A stretch of DNA of 6,726 bases. Source: an uncultured Rhodanobacter sp. Its GTDB lineage: Bacteria > Pseudomonadota > Gammaproteobacteria > Xanthomonadales > Rhodanobacteraceae. This document shows positions 1-5,972 of the stretch, one piece after another; positions within the stretch are counted from its first letter, which is position 1; every line of letters starts with the position of its first letter. Where the stretch lies: contig CAIKJM010000533.1 of assembly GCA_903827735.1 (NCBI GenBank), forward strand, positions 1 through 6,726, in the 5' to 3' direction. The notes under the pieces are model-generated. The model was given only the letters and a program-made list of their open reading frames with translations, did not search any database and was not told the DNA's origin. The position numbers were made by a program, and so were the translations under genes.

Positions 1-3
1 CCA

Positions 4-17
4 TGTGGTGCACCACA
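4..17. repeat. 14-bp perfect palindrome
   Basis: TGTGGTGCACCACA reads identically on both strands. It lies at the extreme left edge, before the rpoD terminator hairpin, and the submotif TGTGGT recurs once at 35-40. It could be an operator-like site, or simply coding sequence at the 3' end of a neighbouring plus-strand gene (frame 2 reads HVVHHTVQH then TGA at 29-31). The palindrome itself is directly visible; its function is unknown. Confidence 0.45.
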
Positions 18-45
18 CGGTCCAGCACTGATCCTGTGGTTGACT

Positions 46-80
46 AAAAACAAAACGCCCGCATTGCGGGCGTTTTGTTT
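46..80 (-). terminator. Rho-independent terminator of rpoD, probably bidirectional
   Basis: Bases 48-62 and 66-80 are perfectly complementary over 15 bp with a 3-nt ATT loop. The GC-rich core is CGCCCGC/GCGGGCG, flanked by A- and T-rich arms. Read leftward from rpoD, whose stop codon is 98-100, the RNA has the GC stem followed by UUUUGUUUUUAG, a classical intrinsic terminator starting about 18 nt after the stop. Read rightward, the stem is followed by UUUUGUUU, so it could also stop a convergent gene entering from the left edge. Confidence 0.9.
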
Positions 81-97
81 AGTGCGGCAGCGATGCG

Positions 98-1972
98 TTA
101 TTCGACGTCGAGGAACGAGCGCAGCGGTTCCGAACGGCGGGGGTGACGCAGCTTGCGCAGGGCTTTTGCTTCGATCTGGCGGATGCGCTCGCGGGTGACA
201 TCGAACTGCTTGCCGACTTCTTCCAGCGTGTGATCGGTGTTCATGTCGATGCCAAAGCGCATGCGCAGTACCTTAGCCTCGCGCGGAGTCAGGCCGGCGA
301 GCACATCGCGCACGGTTTCCATCAGTCCGGTTTCGGTGGCCGAATCGATCGGTGAGCTGGCGTTGCTGTCCTCGATGAAATCACCCAGATGCGAATCCTC
401 GTCGTCGCCGATCGGGGTCTCCATCGAGATCGGCTCTTTGGCGATCTTCAGCACCTTGCGGATCTTGTCCTCGGGCATCTCCATTTCCTTGGCCAATTCT
501 TCCGGCGTGGCCTCGCGGCCGAACTGCTGGAGCATCTGGCGGGAAATGCGGTTGAGCTTGTTGATCGTCTCGATCATATGCACCGGAATACGAATGGTGC
601 GGGCCTGGTCGGCGATCGAGCGGGTGATGGCCTGACGAATCCACCACGTCGCATAGGTCGAGAATTTGTAACCGCGGCGGTATTCGAACTTGTCCACCGC
701 CTTCATCAGGCCGATGTTGCCTTCCTGGATCAGGTCGAGGAACTGCAGGCCGCGGTTGGTGTACTTCTTGGCGATGGAGATGACCAGGCGCAGGTTGGCC
801 TCGACCATCTCCTTCTTGGCCCGACGGGCTTTCGCCTCACCGCTGGCCATGGCGCGGTTGATGTCCTTGATGTCGATCAGCGGCAGGAACAGCTTGCGCT
901 CGATGGTGGCGAGCTTCTCCTGCTCCGCGTCGATGGTGTCGCGGAAGTTCTTGATGTTCGGCGACCACTTCTGGCGCTTGCGGCCCAGTTCGGCAGCCCA
1001 CTCGAGATTGCCCTCGTTGCTGGGGAAGGTCTTGATGAACTCGGCCTTGGGCATCTTCACCTGCTTGACGAAGATGTCCATCAGTACGCGCTCGTGGTGA
1101 CGGATGTCGTTGACCACTTCGCGCAGCTTGCGCACGAAACCATCGATCAGTGCCGACGGCAGCTTGAGCTTGAGGAACTCCTCGGCCATCTGATCGCGCA
1201 GCTTGACGATTTTCTTGTCGGTGATGCTGGCGGCTTTGGGCGCGGCCTTCTGAAACTTGCCGTAGTAGTCGCGCAGCAGCTCCATGCGGCGCTTCACTTC
1301 TTCCGGATCGGGACCGGTCGGACCAGCCTCTTCCTCGTCCACGGCGGTGGTTTCGTCGTCGTCGACTTCGGCCTCGTCGGCCGGATCGGGCTCGGGCAGC
1401 AGCAGCGCGGCGGCTTCCTTTTCCTTGCGGGCCAGATCGGCGGCTTCTTCCAAGTCGAGGAAGCCAGCGAGGATTTCGCTAAGGCGGCGCTTGCCATCCA
1501 GGTGCTGGTCGTACTCTTCCAGCAGCAGCTCGATGGTTAGCGGGAAGCTGGCCAGCGCGGTCTGAACCTGACCCAGGCCTTCCTCGATGCGCTTGGCGAT
1601 GGCGATTTCGCCCTCGCGCGTCAGCAGCTCGACCGTACCCATCTCGCGCATGTACATGCGCACGGGATCGGTGGTGCGGCCCACTTCGGCGTCGACGGCC
1701 GAAAGCAGCGCCACGGCCTCTTCGGCGGCGGCTTCGTCGTCGGTGCTGCTGCCGGCCTTGTCGGCCAGCGGATCGGCATCCGGGGCAGCGTCATGTACTT
1801 CGATGCCGACGCCTTTGAGCACCGCCATGATGTCTTCGATCTGCTCCGGATCGACGATGTCGTCGGGGAGGTGATCGTTGATTTCCGCGTACGTCAAATA
1901 GCCCTGCTCCAAACCTTTGGAGATGAGCGCTTTGATTTCAGACTGTTGCTCGTGGGGAGCTTTGCTATTCAT
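98..1972 (-). CDS. rpoD: RNA polymerase sigma-70 factor RpoD
   Basis: Housekeeping sigma factor of 624 residues that directs RNA polymerase core to -10/-35 promoters; cytoplasmic. E. coli RpoD is 613 residues, so this is full length. Domains in order: region 1.1 (about 8-60), region 1.2 (about 100-133, TDPVRMYMREMG), a non-conserved region (about 134-385) with an acidic low-complexity stretch at 193-226, regions 2.1-2.4 (about 390-465, with ATWWIRQAIT at 441-450), region 3 (about 466-545, including the DDED finger loop near 523-526) and region 4 (about 555-624). The -10 contacts Q447 and T450 and the -35 helix residues R594, E595 and R598 are present, each offset +10 from E. coli. The ATG at 1970-1972 is preceded by GGCGGT, a fair Shine-Dalgarno, 6 nt away. 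It has its own promoter and a strong terminator. Unlike the rpsU-dnaG-rpoD arrangement, the gene next upstream is dtd. Confidence 0.99.
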   Translation of the reverse strand: MNSKAPHEQQSEIKALISKGLEQGYLTYAEINDHLPDDIVDPEQIEDIMAVLKGVGIEVHDAAPDADPLADKAGSSTDDEAAAEEAVALLSAVDAEVGRTTDPVRMYMREMGTVELLTREGEIAIAKRIEEGLGQVQTALASFPLTIELLLEEYDQHLDGKRRLSEILAGFLDLEEAADLARKEKEAAALLLPEPDPADEAEVDDDETTAVDEEEAGPTGPDPEEVKRRMELLRDYYGKFQKAAPKAASITDKKIVKLRDQMAEEFLKLKLPSALIDGFVRKLREVVNDIRHHERVLMDIFVKQVKMPKAEFIKTFPSNEGNLEWAAELGRKRQKWSPNIKNFRDTIDAEQEKLATIERKLFLPLIDIKDINRAMASGEAKARRAKKEMVEANLRLVISIAKKYTNRGLQFLDLIQEGNIGLMKAVDKFEYRRGYKFSTYATWWIRQAITRSIADQARTIRIPVHMIETINKLNRISRQMLQQFGREATPEELAKEMEMPEDKIRKVLKIAKEPISMETPIGDDEDSHLGDFIEDSNASSPIDSATETGLMETVRDVLAGLTPREAKVLRMRFGIDMNTDHTLEEVGKQFDVTRERIRQIEAKALRKLRHPRRSEPLRSFLDVE

Positions 1973-2004
1973 TAACCGACCGCCGCGGGGTTCAAGAACC
2001 GGAC

Positions 2005-2033
2005 ATTATAACGATGTGCTGCTTTTTTGACCA
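2005..2033 (-). promoter_or_regulatory. Sigma-70 promoter of rpoD
   Basis: On the minus strand, TGGTCA (2028-2033, 4 of 6 matches to TTGACA) is separated by exactly 17 bp from a perfect TATAAT (2005-2010). The predicted start of transcription is near 1998, giving a leader of about 25 nt before the rpoD ATG. Just upstream, 2042-2061 is A/T-rich with a T run and resembles an UP element. A near-palindrome GGTTCTTGAACC (1989-2000) sits at the predicted start point. The hexamers and spacing are directly seen; activity is inferred. Being a sigma-70 promoter it would make rpoD autogenously dependent. Confidence 0.8.
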
Positions 2034-2142
2034 GGTTTCAAGTGAAAAAAATTTAATACGAACAAGGATTTGGCTAGGCAAAAATCGCGCCAGATAAACA
2101 CTTTGGAACCTACTTCTGAAAGGCTGCGTCGTGTCGGTGCGC

Positions 2143-2583
2143 CTAGTTCGTGTCGAGCCAGAAGGTGACCGGTCCGTCGTTGACCAACTGCACCATCATA
2201 TGGGCACCGAAGCGGCCGGTTTCCACCCCTGGATGCGCCACTTTGGCCAGTTCGACCAGGCGGTCGAACCAGCGCCGGCCGTGTTCGGGCGGCGCTGCGC
2301 TAGTGAAGCTGGGGCGCATGCCGGAGCGGGTGTCGGCCGCCAGGGTGAACTGACTGACCAGCAGCAGGCCGCCGCCGGTCTCCTTGAGCGAGCGATTCAT
2401 CCGGCCGGTGTCGTCGGCGAAGACGCGATAGCCCAGCAGCCGCTCCAGCATTCGCCGGGTCTGGGCTTCGCCATCGTCCGGCTGCACGGCCACTAGGGCA
2501 AGCAGCCCGGCGTCGATGCGCCCGACAATTTCATCGCCCACGTCGACGCGAGCGGATTGGACGCGCTGGATAAGAGCAATCAT
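2143..2583 (-). CDS. dtd: D-aminoacyl-tRNA deacylase
   Basis: Hydrolyses the ester bond of D-Tyr-tRNA(Tyr) and other D-aminoacyl-tRNAs, recycling the tRNA and keeping D-amino acids out of proteins; a cytoplasmic homodimer. The 146-residue product matches the family length (E. coli 145). It begins MIALIQRV as in E. coli, carries the active-site motif SQFTLAADT (77-85) followed by GMRPSF (88-93), and ends with the cross-subunit Gly-cisPro motif NDGPVTFW (135-142, G137-P138), which rejects L-aminoacyl substrates. The ATG at 2581-2583 fits the conserved N-terminus although no good Shine-Dalgarno precedes it. It lies upstream of rpoD on the same strand with a 170-bp gap and no evident terminator, so some read-through into rpoD is possible. 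It is divergent from the acyltransferase gene. Confidence 0.98.
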   Translation of the reverse strand: MIALIQRVQSARVDVGDEIVGRIDAGLLALVAVQPDDGEAQTRRMLERLLGYRVFADDTGRMNRSLKETGGGLLLVSQFTLAADTRSGMRPSFTSAAPPEHGRRWFDRLVELAKVAHPGVETGRFGAHMMVQLVNDGPVTFWLDTN

Positions 2584-2700
2584 GACGGCGGCTTCATGGA
2601 GGGTCTTTCGAGCTTAAAGCCGTGCGGCGATCGACGGAAGCACGAGCATGCAGCCTTCTTTTCCGAGATCAGACGGAGCGCGCTCCCGTAAACTGTGCGG
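2584..2700. promoter_or_regulatory. Divergent intergenic region between dtd and the acyltransferase gene
   Basis: This 117-bp gap must hold the promoters for both flanking genes. For dtd the best -10-like element I see is TTTAAG within the GCTTTAAGC stretch at 2612-2620, without a convincing -35 hexamer. For the acyltransferase, TAAACT at 2689-2694 lies so close to the ATG at 2701 that a very short or leaderless transcript would result, again without a clear -35. The 12-bp palindrome at 2675-2686 lies between them. That promoters exist here is inferred from the divergent layout; the exact elements are weak. Confidence 0.4.
2675..2686. repeat. 12-bp GC palindrome upstream of the acyltransferase gene
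   Basis: GGAGCGCGCTCC is a perfect palindrome 14 bp before the ATG at 2701. It could be an operator for the acyltransferase gene, or chance in GC-rich DNA. There is no second copy in the window. Confidence 0.35.
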
Positions 2701-3594
2701 ATGCGTGCCGACATGATCCTCGTTTACTTCCTCCTGCGCCTGATCGGCCAGCTGCCTCTGCGCGCATTGCACAGCATTGGCGGTGGGCTGGGCCGACTGG
2801 TATTGAAACGCAACAACCGCACGGTGCAGAACACCGCGGTGAATCTGCGCATCGTGCGGCCTGAGCTGGACGACGCTGCACAGGCGGCCCTGCTGCGCGA
2901 GGTGATGGTCGAGAGCGGCAAGTCGGTGGTCGAACTGGCGAAAATCTGGGGCGGCGGCGCGGAGCGGGCGCTCGCGCTGATTCGCGAGGTGCGCGGCGAG
3001 GCGCTGCTTGATGCTGCGCTTGCCACCGGCAGAGGCGTGATCATCGCCGCGCCGCACCTGGGTTGCTGGGAGCTGCTCAACTACTGGCTTTGCCGCAAGA
3101 CGCCGATGGCGATTCTGTATCGGCCACCGCGCGTGACAGCGGTGGAAGGCCTGCTTCGCAAGGTGCGCGGCGCGCTGGCGCCCGAGCAGGTGCGGGCCGA
3201 CGGTGCGGGTGTGCGCACTCTGTACAAGCGCTTGGCGGCAGGCCACACGGTGGGCATTTTGCCCGATCAGAAGCCGCGTGCCGGCGAAGGCGAGTTCGCG
3301 CCGTTCTTCGGCCGCGATGCGCTGACCATGGTGCTACTGCCACGACTGGCGGCGCGCACCGGCGCGACGGTGCTGTTCGCCTTTGCTGAAAGGCTGGCGG
3401 ATGGCGCAGGGTATCGCGTGCATCTGCTGCCGGCTCCCGAGACGATCGTCGACCCCAATCTCACTGTCGCCTGCTCTGCCCTGAATCAGGGCGTGCAAAA
3501 CTGCGTCGACCTCGCTTTTGCGCAGTACCAGTGGCAGTACAAGCGCTACTCGGCGGACGATCGTCCCAGCCCGTACGACAAAGAGAACGGTTGA
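2701..3594 (+). CDS. LpxL/HtrB-family lysophospholipid (lipid A) acyltransferase
   Basis: Probable membrane-associated acyltransferase that moves a fatty acyl chain from acyl-ACP to a lipid A precursor or related lipid at the inner membrane (Lip_A_acyltrans family). Counting from the ATG at 2701 it has 297 residues, close to LpxL (about 306). Visible features: a hydrophobic N-terminal anchor (about 6-35), an NTAVNLRIVRPEL segment (44-56) typical of the family, the catalytic HX4E motif HLGCWE (H119, E124) after a beta-strand ending IIAAPH, a GILPDQKP motif (185-192), and the C-terminal QYQWQYKRY (275-283). An in-frame GTG at 2695 and ATG at 2713 are alternative starts; the ATG at 2713 has a weak GGAT ahead of it. 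The stop TGA is followed two codons later by a second in-frame TGA. It is a single-gene unit converging on the TPR gene. LpxL, LpxM or ornithine-lipid-type acyltransferase cannot be separated by eye. Confidence 0.9.
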   Translation: MRADMILVYFLLRLIGQLPLRALHSIGGGLGRLVLKRNNRTVQNTAVNLRIVRPELDDAAQAALLREVMVESGKSVVELAKIWGGGAERALALIREVRGEALLDAALATGRGVIIAAPHLGCWELLNYWLCRKTPMAILYRPPRVTAVEGLLRKVRGALAPEQVRADGAGVRTLYKRLAAGHTVGILPDQKPRAGEGEFAPFFGRDALTMVLLPRLAARTGATVLFAFAERLADGAGYRVHLLPAPETIVDPNLTVACSALNQGVQNCVDLAFAQYQWQYKRYSADDRPSPYDKENG

Positions 3595-3651
3595 GCGTGA
3601 CCCGTCGGACACTTTGGACGCCAACGCGGAGTCGGGCATCGGCAGGTTGCT

Positions 3652-3987
3652 TTAGTTTTCCGGCGGATTGGCTTTTTCCAGTCGATGCAGAAATACGACC
3701 ATCTCTTTTTCCGCCTGCTTGTCGCCGCGTTTGATGGCGCTATCGATGCCGCTGCGCCACGCCTCGGCCGCCGCCTTTAGCTCGCCCGCATCGAGACAGG
3801 CCTTGCCGAGCAGCTTCCACGCAGCGGAGTAGCCTGGATCAAACGCGACGGCGTGACGAAGTTCATTTATCGCATCAACGGTGGCGCCGTCCGATAGCAG
3901 TGCGCTGCCCAGGGAAAAACGCAGCAGCGCGCCGTCGCGCGGGCCACCACACTGCAACCGCAGGCCCGCAATCCGTTCTTCATTCAT
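3652..3987 (-). CDS. Small TPR-repeat protein
   Basis: A 111-residue protein made almost entirely of tetratricopeptide-type helical pairs. A first repeat is seen at about 20-53 (LLRFSLGSALLSDG then AINELRHAVAFDP) and a second at about 54-88 (AAWKLLGKACLDAGEL then AAEAWRSGID), followed by a capping helix (about 90-105). There is no signal peptide or membrane segment, so it is probably cytoplasmic and acts through protein contacts. It starts 12 nt after the stop of the GT-C glycosyltransferase gene and, unusually, in the same reading frame (TGA, four codons, then ATG), so the two are very likely one operon. There is no strong Shine-Dalgarno, suggesting translational coupling to the gene upstream. 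The partner and precise role are not readable from the sequence. Its 3' end faces the acyltransferase gene across 57 bp in which I see no good terminator. Confidence 0.85.
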   Translation of the reverse strand: MNEERIAGLRLQCGGPRDGALLRFSLGSALLSDGATVDAINELRHAVAFDPGYSAAWKLLGKACLDAGELKAAAEAWRSGIDSAIKRGDKQAEKEMVVFLHRLEKANPPEN

Positions 3988-3999
3988 CGGTACGGGTGC

Positions 4000-5889
4000 T
4001 CACGGCTGTGACTGGTAGCGGCCATCGGGAACCGGATAGATCCGGGTTGGCTGCGCCGGTTCGGCCGGTGTACGTCCCGAATACACGTCGGCCAGAGACG
4101 CGGCAGGCCAGATCACCATCCACGACGAGCGAAACGGCTGAACCAGCAGCGCATAGTGCAGCGCGTGTACGTCGAGCTTTTCCGGGTGATCGACGATCAG
4201 GGCGTCTGGATGCACGCGCGCGAAATCCTTGACCGCCTGCTCACCGAACAACTCGGTGATCGGATGCAGCAAGCGGCCTTCGAAATGAAACTGGCCGTCG
4301 TAATTGCCCACATAACCGATGGGATGTTGCGCGACGTCGGCTTCGCCCAGCAGCCGGGAGGACGGCGACAGATCATATTTCGGCCATATCGCCAGGGTGA
4401 AAAGCGTATTGAGCGCCAGCGTCGCGATCAGGCCGGCTATCGCAAGCCGGCGCATTTCGCCGCGACCGCGCACCAGCAGCAGCGCGCCGAGCAGCAAAAA
4501 CGCCACGCCGAACGAGCGGCTGTAAGCCGCGGGACCATCGAACCACTCGCCGTGTAGATGGTTGCCCGCCACTAGGTTAGGCAGCGCAAACAGGAACGCC
4601 GCAAAAAGTATTCCGCCGATGCCGAGCGGCCAGGTACCCAGCCACGGGTTGTCGGCCAGCACCGGTTTCCGTTCGCGCAGTATCGCGACGGCTGCGGCGA
4701 TCAGCATCACGCCGCCGCCAAATTCGGGCAGCGGGTAATACGCCTGCTTGCCGCTGATCAGCGAAAAAACTAGAAAGGTCGGCAGCAGCCAGCACAGCAG
4801 AAAATGCAGGCCGGGTTCCAACGGTTGACGCAGCAGCACGATCAGCAGGGGCACCAGCAATAGCAGCATGAGCAGATGTTCCAGCTGCGGCGAGTGCCAG
4901 TGGAACGCCAGCAAAGAAAGCAGGCCCAGCACCGCGAGCGCCATCAACCCCAGCCCGATTCGCATGCCGCTGCGCCAGGGCTTTTGAAATAGCGCGATCG
5001 CCAGCGCGACGCTGGCCCGCGGCCACGCGCTGAAGGGAAACATCAGCACCGGCAGATAAATCAGATACCACCAAGACGGATGCGCGTGGCTCTGCAGTGG
5101 TTCGGCATGCTGCAGTCCTTTCACGACGCGGCCGGCGGTCTGGGTGAAGAACAGCCGCTGCCGATACGCCTCACCGCCGGAGAAACCCGCGGGCAGCGCC
5201 CAGGCCAGCAATACTGCGCCGCCGAGCAGCACGGAAAGCATGCCGCGGCCGTACCAGCGCGCGCGATGTTCGCGCGCCCAGGTGTTCCACAGCGGCCCCA
5301 GCAGCCACGGAAACAGCACATGCAGCAACATCACCGGGCCCTTGGTCAGCAGGCCGGCGCCGATGCACAAACCGAACAGCAGCCAGCGCGGCTCGGTGCG
5401 ATCGATCTTCGGCGTCAGGCACAGCAACGCGGCCAGCGTCCAGACGGCCAGCAGCACGTCGTACATGATTTGCTGGCCGAACAGAAACGCATAGCTCAGC
5501 GCCAGCAGCATCCACGGCGCGCCCCGGGCGATCCAGGGACGGTTTGGGAATAGCCGACGCGCCAGCACCGATACCAGCACCAGCTGCGTGCCGCCGACCA
5601 GCACCTCAAGCACGCGCGGCCACACGTCGCTGACGCCAAAAACAAACCAGCCGGCGTGGATCAGCCAGAACAACAGCGGCGCCTTTTCGCTATACGGCTC
5701 GCCGTTGATGGCTGGCACCAGCCAGTGGCCATGGCTCCACATTTCCCACGCCACGGCCAGCGTGCGGGTGGAATACAGCGGCATCGGACCGTGCGAAAAA
5801 ATCGCCAGCAGCGCTACCAGCGTCCATAGCGGCAGCCATGGCCAGAGCGCGCGCAGGGTTTCGGTACGGCTATTGGCGCTCGGGGACAC
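4000..5889 (-). CDS. Polytopic GT-C glycosyltransferase, ArnT/PMT-like
   Basis: A 629-residue inner-membrane protein with roughly 12-13 hydrophobic helices (first at about 15-33, last at about 482-501) and a C-terminal soluble domain (about 505-629). The layout matches the ArnT (GT83)/PMT_2 group, which transfers a sugar from a polyprenyl-phosphate donor to lipid A or protein on the periplasmic side. Shared landmarks: the first periplasmic loop with AWEMWSHGHWLVPAINGEPY (47-66) and EKAPLLFWL (68-76, K69 at the donor-phosphate lysine position), FGVSDVWPRVLE (84-95), QQIMYD (139-144, D144), LLTKGP (180-185) and SGKQAYYPLP (379-388). The acidic pair normally found as D/E-E-x-R in the first loop reads Y39-S40-T41-R42, so the usual catalytic Asp is missing. 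The start is GTG (5887-5889), the only start codon after the upstream in-frame stop at 5947-5949; the Shine-Dalgarno is poor. It lies 83 nt after the CDP-glycerol-transferase-like gene and 12 nt before the TPR gene. Family is confident, substrate unknown. Confidence 0.88.
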   Translation of the reverse strand: MSPSANSRTETLRALWPWLPLWTLVALLAIFSHGPMPLYSTRTLAVAWEMWSHGHWLVPAINGEPYSEKAPLLFWLIHAGWFVFGVSDVWPRVLEVLVGGTQLVLVSVLARRLFPNRPWIARGAPWMLLALSYAFLFGQQIMYDVLLAVWTLAALLCLTPKIDRTEPRWLLFGLCIGAGLLTKGPVMLLHVLFPWLLGPLWNTWAREHRARWYGRGMLSVLLGGAVLLAWALPAGFSGGEAYRQRLFFTQTAGRVVKGLQHAEPLQSHAHPSWWYLIYLPVLMFPFSAWPRASVALAIALFQKPWRSGMRIGLGLMALAVLGLLSLLAFHWHSPQLEHLLMLLLLVPLLIVLLRQPLEPGLHFLLCWLLPTFLVFSLISGKQAYYPLPEFGGGVMLIAAAVAILRERKPVLADNPWLGTWPLGIGGILFAAFLFALPNLVAGNHLHGEWFDGPAAYSRSFGVAFLLLGALLLVRGRGEMRRLAIAGLIATLALNTLFTLAIWPKYDLSPSSRLLGEADVAQHPIGYVGNYDGQFHFEGRLLHPITELFGEQAVKDFARVHPDALIVDHPEKLDVHALHYALLVQPFRSSWMVIWPAASLADVYSGRTPAEPAQPTRIYPVPDGRYQSQP

Positions 5890-5917
5890 AGGCGTGCTCG
5901 TGTGGGTTCGGATGTCG

Positions 5918-5923
5918 ATTCTA
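5918..5923 (-). promoter_or_regulatory. Possible -10 element before the GT-C gene
   Basis: On the minus strand TAGAAT (5 of 6 matches to TATAAT) lies 28 bp before the GTG start, in the 83-bp gap between the two transferase genes. No -35 hexamer stands out 16-18 bp upstream. It may give the GT-C/TPR pair its own transcript, or be fortuitous within a longer operon. Confidence 0.25.
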
Positions 5924-5972
5924 GCTTGCGCGACGCGTGCCCACGTTTACGGCGAGGAAGGGATCGTGAGAT

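Noticed and set aside
674..806. Acquired or alternative sigma factor
   Set aside because: Regions 1.1 through 4 are all present with E. coli RpoD-like residues, so this is the primary sigma factor.
389..1540. 383-codon open frame on the plus strand, antisense to rpoD
   Set aside because: It lies entirely opposite the highly conserved rpoD; long antisense frames are expected in high-GC genes with biased third positions, and its His/Leu/Gln/Val-rich product resembles no family.
2014..2042. Possible heat-shock (sigma-32) promoter: CTTGAAA upstream of rpoD
   Set aside because: The -35-like CTTGAAA is perfect, but the best -10-like GCACAT is a poor match to CCCCAT and the 17-bp spacing is longer than the usual 13-14.
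2065..2146. Inverted repeats (CTAGGC/GCCTAG and TGGC/GCCA) downstream of dtd as a terminator or small RNA
   Set aside because: Stems are 4-6 bp with long or asymmetric loops and no following T run in the right place.
2580..2597. Five-codon upstream frame (MKPPS) whose TGA overlaps the dtd ATG as ATGA
   Set aside because: No Shine-Dalgarno precedes it and the neighbouring CCTCC is the wrong polarity; most likely chance.
2614..3246. 210-codon minus-strand frame overlapping the acyltransferase gene
   Set aside because: Shadow of the acyltransferase coding frame; it has Gln/His/Arg-rich composition, no motif, and overlaps the divergent promoter region.
3595..3651. Terminator between the convergent acyltransferase and TPR genes
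   Set aside because: Only a 4-bp stem (TTGG-ACG-CCAA at 3614-3624) without a T run is seen; not enough to call.
4577..5553. Several 100-165 codon frames on both strands inside the GT-C gene
   Set aside because: Ala/Arg/Gln-rich out-of-frame translations of a gene whose true frame shows clear membrane helices and family motifs.
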